Below, one piece after another: positions 1 to 23,825 of a DNA stretch of 64,000 bases. Positions within the stretch are counted from its first letter, which is position 1; each line of letters starts with the position of its first letter. The stretch comes from Mugil cephalus (Eukaryota > Chordata > Actinopteri > Mugiliformes > Mugilidae): NCBI RefSeq assembly GCF_022458985.1, contig NC_061771.1, forward strand, positions 23,517,501-23,581,500, in the 5' to 3' direction. Position numbers and translations under genes: made by a program. Under the pieces are notes generated by a model. It did not search any database, had not been told where the DNA came from, and saw nothing but the letters and a program-made list of their open reading frames with translations.

Positions 1-10299
<10,299 letters not shown>

Positions 10300-11291
10300 G
10301 ACACAAATGTAACTCTTGACACACGGTTATAAACTTAATTTATTTACTATCGCTTAGTCCAAAAACAAACGTCATCTCCGATTTGACTTGTTTAGTAAAC
10401 TTTGTGTTCGGCAGTACAAAACAAATCTAAAAATCAAAAAGACCGCCGGAGCGTCACTCCGGTGTTTCACTAAAACTTTCCGACGGAACAAATGTGCCGC
10501 CTACAAATGTTCCGTGGCGGTTGAACAACGGGAATTAACGGGAATAGTGATTGTTAATACAGTATTAATAACTTGTTACCTAATACTTGATTCTAAATAA
10601 TAATTATGTGCTTCGTGATCATCAATTTTCTGTTAAATAAAAAGACATTTAACTAATTATGGTTTCCGTTCTCTACAGGTTACAGTCTATAAAGTGTTCA
10701 TAGTAGTTTATATAAATAAAGCACACTATTCGGCAAAATTGTGTGGTAGTAATACTTAAGGTGTTTCTTAATCAACATTTTTCGGCTACATAAACCTAAA
10801 CTGAAGTAACGTTAATTATGTTTTTTTAGGATTGCAAAATTATCAACTGTAAAAAACTTTATGTAATCGTTATGAATCAGAATCAGCTGTGTGCGCATAC
10901 AAAGTATTTGTCTCCGGTCACTTTGCTCACTTGTACAAAAACACATATCTTAAACAAGTGTAAAACTAAAAACGTAAAAAAAAATGTACAGCATTAAGAA
11001 AAATAAAGCGCAAGCGCATATATACTACGATGTTGAACAGTGAGTATATACATTTAATTGAGTGTTTCTTAAGTGGTATTTAATGAAGTGATAATCTATT
11101 TCTAAACACGGGACAGCCTTCATAAATTGAGTTTATCGCAGGCAATAAGGGTCTGAATGAGGTCTGAATGGTCGAAAGACTACATATTTTGTACGAACTT
11201 ATGGGCGGGGCTTCGGGGTCTGTCTCAGGGGCGTGTGGCGTGAGCGAGCGGCCGGTGGGCGCGCCCGCTGCGACGTTGCGGAGGCTTCAAG
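10300..11291. promoter_or_regulatory. Head-to-head promoter interval between polq and ptpn9
   Basis: The polq start codon (10299, minus) and the ptpn9 start codon (11292, plus) are only 992 bp apart and diverge, so both promoters must lie here or in the first exons. A GC box (GGGCGGGGC, 11203-11211) and a GC-rich stretch lie just upstream of ptpn9. The ptpn9 start codon sits in AAGATGGCGG, a YY1-type motif often found at TATA-less start sites. On the polq side a short CpG-rich patch occurs at about 10440-10510. The middle, 10560-11160, is AT-rich with no recognisable element. Transcription start sites cannot be fixed from sequence alone. Confidence 0.6.
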
Positions 11292-14200
11292 ATGGCGGAA
11301 GCCCTAACAACTCAGGAGCAGCTGGTAAGGGTCTCTTGACTATTTTTTTTCATCTATCTCTCTGCCGTGTTCACGGCGTACACATGTCACATTCGGTTCC
11401 ATCTTTCACCGGCGATTTTTTCCCATATATTTCATGTCACCGTTGTTCTCAGGAATGATGTGGCTTAGTAAACAGCCTGGCCCGTTCGCACCCTCTAGAG
11501 TCCGGTGTAGTTAGCATGTGTGTGTTAGCACTATGGCGTTTGCAAGTAGGAGAAGAGATCATTTGACCGGCACTGTATCTCGACCACTCTCACCCTTGAT
11601 AGTCCAGCTTTACGAGGGACATATAGACGTGTTCTTGTTATAGGGGTTAGCTGGCAACACTTCTTTACCACATGTTTGCCCCGACAAATAACGTCTAGCG
11701 TCTGTAGCTCTACCGTTAGTCAATCAGCTACCACATGTAACCTAGCCGCTGGCTAATGCTAACAGCTATTGTTGACTTGCAGGGAATTTCCTCGACAGCT
11801 GTCATGCGAAGCGAAAAAAAACGAATTTGACTAAACGTGACGTTTGAATACAGGGGGACGGAGAGGGCCTTGATTGTCGATGGTTGATATATAACATGAC
11901 ACCGTTGTGACAGACGCGACTTCCATCGTACAAGCGCCGACTGTTTGCTGTGAGTAGCGGTGTCCTCCTGTCTGTCGGATTTACGGGGCTGGATTCGCAG
12001 AAGTGATCTCCCGTTTCTTAGTACTGTTGTTGCCAACACTTTCTAGTAAAAGGGGTGGGCCTGACATGGATGGGAAATCATCAAATGTCACGCGTGGACT
12101 TTAACATGACAGGATTATTTTTTTTAGCTAACGTCTATTTTTATCATCATTATTATTATTTTTATTAAGCATCCTACTACTGCAGTTTACTCACACAGCT
12201 GCTTTATTGTAAATTCATGTATAGATGAGCTACTGCCTTTTATCTTTACATTTTATTTTATTTTACAGTTATACATGTATATATATCCATATTTTTACCC
12301 CATGTGCTGTGTGAAATTATTACCGTTTTTACTGTAGTACCTTTTCACTACTGGCTGCAGGTACAACTATACATTTCACTGTGCACTGTACTACGTAGAA
12401 CTGTGCATGTGATAAATAAAACCTATCTTATCTGAACCACAAGGTTAAACTGATGATTTTAAATTCGGCGGACGTACATCCAATACTTCAACAACAGATC
12501 TGCAGATTTTGTTTTTGCGTTTTCATCCACTACCGTCAATAGATCAGCTAGGTGTTTTTATCTACTAGACATTTGTAGATTTGGGTCGCTTCTTAATTTT
12601 AACTCGATAGAATTGTTTGAACGACCATCTGGTGCTCATGCTCAGTTACAGGAGCCAGCATGATGTCCGTCATTAACCAGTTCTCCCATATTAGGTCGTG
12701 ATTTAAATGTGCCGCATCTGACTCCGTCTTTGTGACTTGGAGCTTAACATTCACAAACAACTTACTCAAGAAAAATGAAGGAATACCTGGTTGTCATGGT
12801 TATGTTGTGTATTTTACACTTGAATAGACACAGCTCATTAGGTGCAGATCAGTACAGCAGTCCTGCATTACACCGTATCTGGTGTAAGCTATGGTGCTCT
12901 GCATTTGTTAAAAATAACTAAGAGAGCTGTTGATTTAACTGTGGTTTCACAGATTGTCAAGCTGGTGAATTGTTCTGTGTTTTACTGGCAGCCATTTCTG
13001 TGATTTTGACAGCCCAATTTTAGTCCATAAGCTAAATAATAGAAATAAAAAGATCATACAGTTGAATTCCTACACTGTTCTGACAAAAACTGAATATTTT
13101 AACAGTCATAAAGGGTCAAGTTGGTGCTAGAAATTTACATTACAGTACCTTCACTTTCATTAGTATGCCCAGCGAACTAATGAGTGCATGTCCAGTATGT
13201 TTTTTGTCTTCTAATTCCAGCCGTTGTGACTGGATTAAAACAACAACAACAACTCTATTAGTGAAAACTTGCTTGTATCTTTATGTTGCGCGGTAAACAC
13301 GTTCTGAAGGGGGAAAGAGGTGCTATCTTCTCTCAGCAAATGCGACATACTTAATTAGTGTGTCTCTTGCTTAGGCCTTCGGCTAATAGCAAACATGATC
13401 ACGAGACAAGATCCTTCAGGATCTGCTTGGCTTATTACCACATCGACCAAAACAGTGAAAGGAAGCCCTGTACTGTATTTTGTATCCAGCTCATAGTCCT
13501 TGCATCCTATGACATAGGAGATTCAGTTATATATGTTTTATTGATTGATTGATTGATTTATTTGTTGATTTCTACTCTAGCTGGTTTAAGATTTGGAGGG
13601 CAGATGCAGCCGTCTTACAGAGCAGCGAGGCGGCTGTTTCTCTTGGCGAATGTGTGCTCTCATCCACAGCATACCTTATTGAAGCTACAATTTATTTGTG
13701 TATCTTCCTTTTTGTGTCATATTTTCCTCAGACTTATGATCTGCTCCCTGAACTACGAGCTCATCACCTGCTCTAATTGTTCGCACACACCTAACCTCTC
13801 ACCCCGACCCTTTCCGTCCTTTTTTTCCCCCCCTGTGTTTGTGTAGGCTGTGGAGGAGTTCCTGAGTGAGGTGCGTAGCAGGGAGCAGCCTCACAGCGCT
13901 GGGCTCGTCTCCCAACCTACAGCTGTTAAGTTTCTTATGGCCCGCAAGTTTGACGTCTCCAGAGCCATCGATCTATTCCAAGCGTACAAGGTATGGCATT
14001 GTGTTGACGTTTTCCGTCATCCACAGGACACCACTGGTCTTAAATATTAATGGAAGGACATACACGTTAGGGCTGGGTATTGGCACAAATTTCCTGAATT
14101 GATTTAGATTTGCACGGTTTCTATACGATATATATTTCAATATCATCACATGAGACATGAGCCTGCAGGTTTAAGTACATATGGTTAATATAAATTCTAA

Positions 14201-17200
14201 ATGGTTAAATTTAAACCCAACATACTACTCATTTTAGCACTACTCATAACCAGGTGTGTGTTCTTTTTTGTGTATTTATTCCATTTGTTTATCCTTTGTT
14301 ACCTAAATCTTTAACTGAGCTTTTCACTCTTGTGTCATTTGTTGCCTGCTCCGTGTGCCCTTAATTGCCCCATGGGGATAATTCTTTTTGTGAAAGTTTT
14401 CTGAATATAAGTTAATATCTTTATGAAGCTACTGGTAGTTATGTTTTCGTTAGTAATGCGTCATGGAGGTTTGTTAATATATGAGGTTGCAGTAAGAAGA
14501 ATTGCTGTAATGGGACAAATGGCAGAAACATCACAGAACCTTATAGTTATTCACAAATCAACAGACTAACAACTGTTCATTAAGACTTTCCCATGTTGTT
14601 ACACGATTTAAGTGCAAATTGAGTTAAAAGCTAACACCTTTTCCCTTTCTGTTTCTGTTCTGCCATCGTGTCCCAAACTTAGAACACAAGAATCAAAGAG
14701 GACATCATCAATATAGACCCTGACGAGGAGCCCCTACGCTCCGAGCTGCTGTGTGGGAAATTTACAGTCTTGGTGAGAAGTGAAGCAATTATGAGGCACA
14801 AAGCAACGCCAGTTCATCGTTTTCATACGTATAATTGACCTGTTGATGTTCCCACCAGCCCGGCCGTGATGCAAAGGGTGCAGCTCTAGCGCTTTTCACT
14901 GCCCGCCTTCATCGACCAGACGTCACCACCCACAAAGCTGTGCTGCAGGCCATCATCTATCAGCTGGACAAAGCCATAGAGAGGTGACAAACTCAACATT
15001 CATACATGAAATTTATGTTTTTTATTTTTTTCCATCTGACATTAGAGCTTCTTTCATTCATCACTGTTGATTCATTTTCCGTTTCCGTGTTTTATCTCTC
15101 TCTCTCTCTCTCTGTCACATATATACCTTTTACAAAATTTGGACTTTCTTTTTGTCGTTTATGTTTTTTACGAGAGAGATTGTAGCAGACAAACACAAAA
15201 CACAAGAAAATAAATCCAAAATGGCACAAGCAAATTACAGAATCATCTCATTAATGTTCATTATTTAATTTAAATGGATGGAATATTTTAGTTGTATGCA
15301 ATTCCTTTTATCAAAAAAAAAATCTTGATTGTTTCTCTCCAGTCTCCAAACTCAGAGAGATGGTCTGATATTTATTTACGACATGACCAACTCCAGTTAC
15401 GGGAATTTCGACTACGAGCTGTGTGTCAAGATTCTCAATTTGCTCAAGGTAAATATAAAGAAGATCCTCTTTCGTTGTCCACCTTCCAGTTTCTCTTCAT
15501 CATCTTGCTTGTCTGACGTTTGTGTGTCTCCCAGGGAGCGTTTCCAGCTCGTCTAAAATGCGTCTTCATCGTGTCGTCGCCTCTTTGGTTTCGGGCGCCG
15601 TTCGCCGTTCTCCGCCTCTTTGTGCGCGAGAAGCTGCGGGAACGGGTACGTCTCTTTCATCAAGGATTCACGACTTAATACGTGAGGTGGTTGTTCTTTA
15701 AATTTGGTTCTCTCTCTCCTTTAACCACCAGGTGTGCACAGTGAAAGCCCATGAGCTGCCCAGTCATATCCCGGTGTCCTCTCTGCCCGAACACCTGGGT
15801 GGGACGTCCATGTACAGCCACGTGGCCTGGATCCAGTCCTGCGTTAACGCGCACACAAACACTGTTCAGGGTGACACACAAGAACACGACACACACGACT
15901 GCGTGGGAAGCTTGTTGCGCTCCTACAGCTTAGAGTACAGCAATGCAAGCAACGCAGGTGCAACCCACATAAAAACGCATCTAGGTTCCGAGCTAGCCGT
16001 GGCTAACTCTAACTGCTACGACGACAGCAATGCTAACCCACACAACAACTGCGGCGTAGTGGAGGGCAGGACTCGAGGCGTAGGCCAGTACCAGCAGAAC
16101 CCGAATTCCGCTGCGGACAGGTCGCAGGGGAACCACCAACACTGGAACGGCTCGGCGGTGAGCGGCGCCAACGTGCCCGGCTCCAACCCCAACGCTAACA
16201 TGAACGGCCGCGGGTGCCAAGCTCCCCCCCAGTCGGGCACTCCCCCCGACACGCCTCACTCGCAGAAAGGCGACGGGGATGCGGTCGACGGCAAGGTGAA
16301 AGACTCCGCCGACAGGTCCGAGATCGAGGGCGTGAATGAGGAAGGCGAAGAGGAGGAAGGGGTGCCTCCGTTGCCTCAAAAATCTCTGCCCCGCCCACCC
16401 CACCTGCCAGCCTCACAGTCCCCGCCCCTGTCCTCGTCGTGGGGTCCCGACGACGAGAACCGCCCCGTGGAGATGTCTGTTCACATGCCCGAGCGGGGAG
16501 GCATGACGGTACACGAACTCGTGGAGTATGTGAAGAGGAAGAAGAAGAAGGGGATCTATCAGGAGTATGAGGAGATCCGTAAGGAGCAACCAGCGGGCAC
16601 CTTTGACTACTCAAAGTAAGAGTCATCGTTATCTTTATCATGAATCTCTCGTTGAATGCAGTTAGTGTGACAGAAGCACGTCGACCCACAGTATCGGATT
16701 GTAACTCAATCACCGTCGTTTGCAGGAAACTGGCCAATCAGATCAAGAACAGGTACAGTGATGTTCTCTGCCTGGACCATTCACGAGTCCGACTCTGCCA
16801 GCTCAGTGATGACGAGGACGAGGTAATAATTCATTTGTCTCATTTATTTCATGATTTCATGAAAAGTTGATGGAAAAAATGGTGCTGTCAACTTTGCTCG
16901 CATCATCAGTTTTTGTTTCAATCTCATGAAAAGCACGTACCGGTCGCTTCTTAGAAACTGCAGTGTTGTTGTTATGTATTGCCTGGAAGGTGTAATTAGA
17001 ATTCCCCGTAGATGCAAATGTGGAAAATGGATGTTGGATGAGCTGCTGAAGAAAACGTTGGAATTGGCAAAGGAATCTCATTAACTAGCAACTGGAGAAT
17101 GACTCAGTCTGTGATGCATTTGCATTTCATATATAAATACAGTTATGTCACTTCCAAGTAATTCTGCAGGCCTGGCTTTATCAATTGAAATCCTCACCGT

Positions 17201-20200
17201 CCTCCTACAGGAGGCAGTAGATACTAACTCCAGGCAGTAAATCCCAGTTTTCTCCTTCTGTGTGTTTTCGCAGACATCAGATTACATTAATGCCAGTTTC
17301 ATGGATGGGTACAAGAGGAGCAACGCCTACATCGCTACTCAGGGTAAGCGGCAGTTCACGTAAATCCCCCGCCCTTCGTCGTCTTTACGTACTGTAGTAT
17401 GCAAATGTTTTCCTCTTAATTGAAAGTGCAATAAGCAGAAAACAAGTGTTCGAAGCAGTACCTGATTTGAAAAAAAAAAAAAAAAAAAAAAAAAAACAAG
17501 CAATGCTTGCCACAGACAACTGGGAATATGTGATAAGACTTGTAGCTTCTGCTAATTTGCCATCTTTGTCCCTGGCCAGGCCAGACTTTTTCCCAGACAT
17601 CCACTCAGGATGTAAAGAGGCTCATGGAGGTCAGACCAGACCATCTGCTGCTCCAGCTAATGGTTATTTATTTTGTATGTTTGGAATCATTGCCGTGTGT
17701 ATCAGATGCCCCCCTAATGGAATTGCAAGGTGGACAGGAGTCTAAATATGTCAAGTGCCTTAACCGTTTGCACTACGCAGTATACACCAGTCAGACAAAA
17801 CATTATGACCACTGACAGGTGAAGTGAGTAACGCAGATTATCTCGTCGTCGCCTGTTAGTGGGCAGGATATAATAGGCAGCAAGTGAACGTTTTTGTTCT
17901 CAGAGTTGATTTGTTAGAAGCAAAAAAAAAAAAAGACCGAATTTTAACGCGATGACAAGACGACTGGGTCAGAGCATCTCCAAAACCGCAGCTCTTGTGG
18001 GGTGTTCCCTGTCTGTGGTCTCTTTCAGCAGGATAATGTGCCCTGACACAAAGCAAAAATCGTGTTTAGGAATGCTTTGAGGAGCTCGAACGAGTTTGTT
18101 TTGTTGACTTGGCCTCGATTGATCTCAGTCCAATCGAGCGTCTGCGGGATGCGTCGGATAAAACGAGTCCAATCTATGGAGGCCCCGCCTCGTAACTTAC
18201 GGGACTTAAAGGATCTGCTGCTTACATCTCGGTGCCAGACACCACAGTCCGCTGTCGTCATGACCCAACATACTTTTGTGTCCCTCAGGTCCTTTGCCAA
18301 AAACGTTTGGTGACTTCTGGCGGATGGTGTGGGAGCAGATGGTACTGATCATCGTCATGACCACCAGGTAAGACGTGCGACTGTAAAGACTTGTGTGAAG
18401 GTGGTTTGCACACAAAAGCAAAATGGAAAATAATGAACTGTGTGTCTTTCAGGGTGGTGGAGCGTGGGCGCATCAAATGCGGTCAGTACTGGCCTCTAGA
18501 GGAGGGCAGGACTGAGCAGCATGGATACTTCCTGGTCAGGAACACAAACATCCAGGTGTTTCAGGATTTCAAACTCTCCAGTCTTGAACTTTATAACACA
18601 CAGGTAAAATCACAACGATTGCTGATTGCTGATGAGAAGGTTGCGGAGTCTCTTTTTCGTCACATGAAACCTGCCCGATCTTTTCTCAGTCTGGAGAGAG
18701 ACGAAACGTGTGCCACTACCTCTACGTCAGCTGGCCGGACTTCGGGGTTCCTAAGAGCGCCTCCGCTATGTTGGACTTCCGTGAACACGTACTTCAGAGG
18801 AGGGAGGCTGCAGTCCAGTCCCTGGGATCCAGCTGGAAGGGGTCTCCGGGGGGCCCGCCTGTGGTCGTGCACTGCAGCGCCGGCATCGGCCGCACAGGTA
18901 GGCACATGCCGAACACGATGCTAGTTTAGTTATTGATCGCTTCTTAAAGGGGAATACTCCAGTAAGCTGTTCAACCAGACTGGTAACTCTGGGCTGTGAA
19001 TCAGTTTTTTGTAAAGTTCCAGTAAAGTCACAGTACAAACAAAACAAAAAAATTCTTTGCACCCGTTTTTTTGTTTTTTTTTGAAAACCCTTTCTTACAT
19101 TTTTTACAAGTTTCGACATTTAACAGTGTCGTCTAATGACGGTGGCAGTTGTACAAGGACTCTGCCTAAATGGGACACGTTGCCCCTGTGTGTGGATTCT
19201 GGCAGCGCTCTGAACTTTTGATAACTTCCTGACCTAGAAATATACTTTTTGGTGTCAACCACAGAGAACAGGGTGCACAGGTGAGATGAGAGCGTCAGGC
19301 TGGTTCATTGAAAGGGCAAAGACGTGAGTCATTGGTATTTTGGTGGAAAATGTGTTAAGAAAACGATCGTTCGTTTCCTTTAATACCCATTGTTGGTTTA
19401 CTGTGCTTCTGTAAAGCTCATTCAGTTTATTATGTCTCAGCAGTAATTTGAAGACGGCAGGACACGTAAGAGAATATCGCACACACGTTCAGTTAAAATG
19501 CTGTGTGTTCAGATCTCGTCACTTTACAGCATCCAGACAACGTGAGGAAGAATTTTTCCTCACGTCAACCTGTTGCCTTCATGCGTCCCTGTGTTTGGTG
19601 CCATAGGTTCAATAATGTGTCTGGCATCAGTGTCAGTTTATCAACCACCACAGTCTATACTCTATAACAGAGATGTACCAATATGAACATTTCACACTTT
19701 TTTGTCATGGTTGTCACTATTATCACAGTATTGTTGAAATGTGCTCAGAATGTTTGAAAAAGTGCAAATTATTTCACCAAATTTTATTTTGGAAACAAAA
19801 AAATGTAAATAATGGAAAAAGCACATTTATAATTGTCGTTGTCATTATTATCTGACTGAGACACACACATTCACTTTATTCCTGTAAAAAGAAAACACTT
19901 TTCAACGTTTCCTTTAGGTTTTGTTTTTAACACAACACAACGTTTTCTTCTCAAAATCCCCTGAATCTGAGTCACACTTTCTGTTTGCTTATTGTTAATT
20001 TTAACGATCCCCATTTCAAGCATATTTGCATATTCACATTCGAAGAGGAGCAGAGTTACTGCAGCGCTGGAGCGGAAACAGACCAAACGTGCATAATTGA
20101 GTAGCAGCGTTCGTACACAACAGAAACGCGTGTTGCTCTGCTGCTGTACCTGTTGTCAATAACGTGTATTTTTACATGACACTTAAAACTTCAGTTTCCT

Positions 20201-21161
20201 TTATTGACAAGCTATAAGTTGACAAACAGGGACGTTCTCCACTTTTCCTAAGTCCCCACATGATGAATTCAGCGACAAGTTAAGTTACTCTGCACTCGCC
20301 GTTGGGTGGTGTTGATGGAGATGGTTCATCACATTGTGGCCGTGCAGGTTCTTTCTGTTTTCAGAGCAAACTGCAGAAAGCGCTACAGAAATGAGCCACA
20401 TCAAATTATTTCGTGCAGTAATCAGACAGAGCTTTAACGATACTAAAAATTTGAAACAGCAGCACTGAGCGTCGGGAATTTTACCGCGGTTTAGCATGAC
20501 ACCGGTCATCATTACAACGCTAGTCTGTAATCGACTTTACTCATCATTTTTACATGTGTGCATCTGCATAAACGTGAAGCAAAACAGCAACACGGTCACA
20601 TGGTTAAAATCCAGGATGAAATGATCATTTAAAGTCAGAATATTATTAAACCGTATTTGAAGACATGTCTCACAACGGTGCAAATTTTCAATCTGTAAAA
20701 GTGTTTTTAAACACACAGATTTGCTTAAAAACCTGTTGAAAAATGTTGAATTTGTGTCATTATAAATTCAGTCTAGTCTTAAGTCACAAAAAAGTCCCAT
20801 CAGGGACGAGGTGTGTGTGTATGACCAGGGGGACACTGAGTAACCTACCGCGTTCACTTTCCCTTTCGTGTCCATTCTCTGGAAGCGTCCGTTTGTAACG
20901 TCTCCATTTTTCTCTTCCTCTCTGTCTTTTCGCCCAGGCACGTTCTGCACGTTGGACATCTGCCTGTCCCGGCTGGAGGACATCGGCACGGTGGACGTGT
21001 GCGAGACCGTGCGGCGGATGCGTAAGCAGAGGGCTTTCAGCATCCAGACCTGGGACCAGTATTACTTCTGCTACACGGCGGTCATCGAGTACGCCCAGCG
21101 GCGCGGCAAACTGAGCCCGGTGCAGTGGTCCGACTCGGACCTGGAGACTGACAGCGAGTGA
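11292..21161 (+). CDS. ptpn9: Tyrosine-protein phosphatase non-receptor type 9 (MEG2), CRAL-TRIO plus PTP
   Basis: PTPN9 is a phosphotyrosine phosphatase tethered to secretory vesicles by a lipid-binding CRAL-TRIO (Sec14-like) domain. Exons: 11292-11324, 13847-13990, 14683-14772, 14859-14983, 15343-15448, 15535-15645, 15732-16615, 16726-16822, 17274-17343, 18289-18367, 18453-18603, 18690-18897, 20938-21161. All phases are consistent and give 773 residues. The CRAL-TRIO N-lobe ([16 protein letters not shown]) and lipid-binding part occupy about 12-240. The PTP domain is about 510-760, with KNRY, the WPD loop WPDFGVP (D647), the P-loop [10 protein letters not shown] (C692) and the Q-loop QRAFSIQT (Q736). 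All catalytic residues are present. The human protein is about 593 residues; the excess lies in exon 7, which inserts a long Asn/Gly/Pro/Glu-rich linker before the conserved helix [22 protein letters not shown]. Fish carry two ptpn9 copies and I cannot say which this is. Confidence 0.95.
14064..14160. mobile_element. Relic with TAGGGCTGGG terminal motif
   Basis: In ptpn9 intron 2 the sequence TTAGGGCTGGGTATTG is followed by an AT-rich stretch. This resembles the end of small hAT-derived elements common in fish. No matching second end or clear target-site duplication was found, so it is a fragment at best. Confidence 0.3.
17785..18296 (+). mobile_element. Internally deleted Tc1/mariner-like transposon in ptpn9 intron 9
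   Basis: The left end resembles the Tc1-like fish family terminus (CAGACAAAACATTATGACCA). It is followed by the transposase N-terminal coding region (GACTGGGTCAGAGCATCTCC). The sequence then jumps to the catalytic region (CAGCAGGATAATGTGCCCTG, a QQDN-type motif; CCAATCGAGCGTCTGCGGGA, a PIE-type motif). Stops and substitutions show it is dead. The recognisable transposase-derived sequence runs to about 18250, and the ptpn9 exon 10 acceptor is at 18287-18288, so the relic makes up most of the 3' end of this intron. Confidence 0.85.
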
Positions 21162-21642
21162 GGGACGCGCCGAGGGATGACCGTATTAAAAAAAAAAAAA
21201 ACGGGACAGTCGGCAGAAGACGTGGAAAGAAAAAGAGCGATGAGCGGGGCTTCAGAAAACAGAAACCGGGAGGGGAGGTTTACTCTTCTGCCCCCCGAAA
21301 GAAAACACGACGGACTCCCCCGCAGTTGCTCTTCCTTCATATCAGTGCAAAACGGAGGGGACGAAGAGCTGGAGAGGAAAATGCGACGCGGTTGAGACTT
21401 TGCGTTGCGTCATTGACGAGCAAGCTGGCCTGCCAATTTCCGAGCCCCCGCCCCCCCCCCCCAACCCCAACCCCCCCTTTTTTTTTTCTTTATTTAGCAA
21501 ACTACAGGGGGACTTGGCCTGCCCTGAACCGGTGTTGTTGACAAAAAGCGTTGTACGAGTTGTAGCATTTTTATATTGACTTGCACATGACGAATGACAA
21601 ACTTGAACTTTACCCCTTGAAGCCCTCCAACACCCACCTCCT

Positions 21643-21673
<31 letters not shown>

Positions 21674-23825
21674 TCCTCCAGTCTTTGTTTGTTTTGATTT
21701 TTTTTTTCTCGTTCCCTCTCAGCTCTGAACAAGTCTGTGACTGCAGATGAAATGTGAGGGGTGTGACGGGGTGAAACTTGAAAACTTTTTGTTTTGTGTT
21801 TTTATTTCGTTTCAGAGGAAATGGTTCTCAGTGAGAGAGTGGTTATAAGTTACACATCAGTGTGTGAGCCATTTGGTCCCTTTTTTTTTTTCTTTTTGTT
21901 GTTTTTTTTTTTTTTTTCTATGGTGCATTTTTCTATGTGTGTTTCATATTTTTGCATATGTAGACTAACTTTTCAAAAGCCAAAGTCCTCACCCTGAATG
22001 CTTGGATGTACTCCTTACTGAGATATTATAGACTGAAGCCCGTGTATATTCTTGTAACATACATTTATACATTATTGTGCATAATAACAAACCTCTGGAA
22101 TAAGAGCAAAAACGAGAAAAAAAAAAGAAGAAGAAGAAGAAAGCCTTGTTTAATATGATTGACTTAACCTTTAGAGAAAAGGAGAATCCTATGTAGCGAG
22201 CCAGGCTATGACAAAATAACAGGTGAGTGTTCTGGTTTTAAACCGCTATCGCAAAGTCTGACATCACCTTTACTGTCGGAGCGTTCTGATGGGACGATCT
22301 TGAGTAATTTGGCCTTAACTTGATTCACTGCCTCGTCGTTTTCAGACCTGAACCATATCTTAAAACTGTACACTTTTATTCCCTTTCCCCCTCCCTCCTC
22401 CCTCCCTTTTGATTCCCGATCTCTTGATACCACAACCGTTGTGTTCGACTCTCGAGGCGCATCCCCGCCTCAGATAATTGTGCCTTCACGTTTTTTCCTC
22501 AGCTCGACGTCTCGCTTGGTATAGTATTAACACCCAAACTAGTGCACTTGCATAGTTCACATTAACTACGTGTCACGCAGGACACCCACATTTTGCCTAT
22601 AGTCCTGTTCGCGGCACGCTACTTAGAAATAAGAAGGAAGCAGTGAGTTATCTGGGAGTACGCTCTGGTTCGAGACATGGCTATTCTTTTATCATTTGAC
22701 CTCAGGGGGTAATTCTAGTGTTTTTTGCCTAGTGTCAAAGATCCATTTCTGGGTTTGCCTCTGGTAAATTATCATTTAAGGAAAAAAAAAAAAAAAAAAG
22801 TATATCAACTTTATTTTGTATTTTTTACTGTATTGTATCCTACTGTATTTATGTCTTTGTACAACTTCTACAATATTGAAAAAAAAAATATCAGTGAATG
22901 TTGGTACGATGCTACAAAGAAAACAGACCAGTTGTTGCATTTCATAAGCTGAACAAATCGGATGGGGAGTGAAATATAAATATATATATATATACATACA
23001 TAAATATATATATTTTTTGTTGTTCTCTGTGAGGTCAGTTTGGAACTGACTCGTGTAAATGGTTATTGCTCAATTTTAGGACAATACGGGGGGGGATGTG
23101 GGTGAGCTAACAGTTGTGGTTTTTTTTTTGTTTGTTTTAGAAAGATCGTCAAACTCTTAACAGTGACATTAACATCCGGCTGTTGTCACCTATGCCAAGG
23201 ACAAAGCAAAAAAAAACAAAAAAAAAAAACACGATGTATCAAAAGAAGAAAACAGCTTAAAAACTCAAGTGGATGCCATTTCTGTTCATATAAATATAAA
23301 TATATATATACCTGTATTAGAATGAGTTTATCAGCATGGAAAGAGAGCCTTGAATGTTTTTTGGGGTAACGGTGTCCGAGCAATTTAGACATATGTTGAT
23401 GTTTCGTTTGGTGAATGTGGACCCTGCATCCCTCAATGCCAAAGGCCCAGGCTCACCCTAAAGGTTTAGTTTTATTTCCTGTCACACACACACACACACA
23501 TCCTCAACAGCCTACTAAGCATGGACCTACCGGTGCAGCCTCGTACCCACGGGCACAGGAAGACTCTGCAGCACCTCGGGGAACAGTACTAATAATTATG
23601 TATAGACGAGGAGAGGGGAGAGCGCGTGATGTTGGGAGGCGTAGAGTTTTGGTCCCTGTGCTACTCTTAATTTGTTTTCTAAGAAACTGAGAATGCAACA
23701 TTCACGTGTGATTGGTGTTCATTTAATGTTTCTTTCTGTGCTTTTAAGTTCATGTGATTTGAATTATGGCCTTTTAGATGCTGTCAGCCCAGCTGTCCCA
23801 TTAAAGCAATGGTCTTAATACATGG
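21162..23825 (+). other. ptpn9: ptpn9 3' untranslated region (probable)
   Basis: No coding potential follows the ptpn9 stop. The stretch is typical vertebrate 3'UTR: AT-rich with poly-A and poly-T runs, a run of 28 cytosines at 21643-21670, a CA repeat near 23484 and an ATTAAA signal at 23800-23805. The end at about 23825 is inferred from that signal. Several other A-rich sites could be used, so the true end is uncertain. Confidence 0.5.
21643..21670. repeat. 28-bp uninterrupted poly(C) tract
   Basis: A pure cytosine run in the ptpn9 3'UTR, flanked by CCT-rich sequence. On the complementary strand it is poly(G), which can form G-quadruplex. A shorter C/T-rich run lies at 21450-21488. Length is probably polymorphic and assembly-sensitive. 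Confidence 0.9.

Noticed and set aside
16195-16737. 180-codon minus-strand frame
   Set aside because: It is antisense to the GC-rich ptpn9 exon 7 and is an artefact of the codon bias of the real exon.
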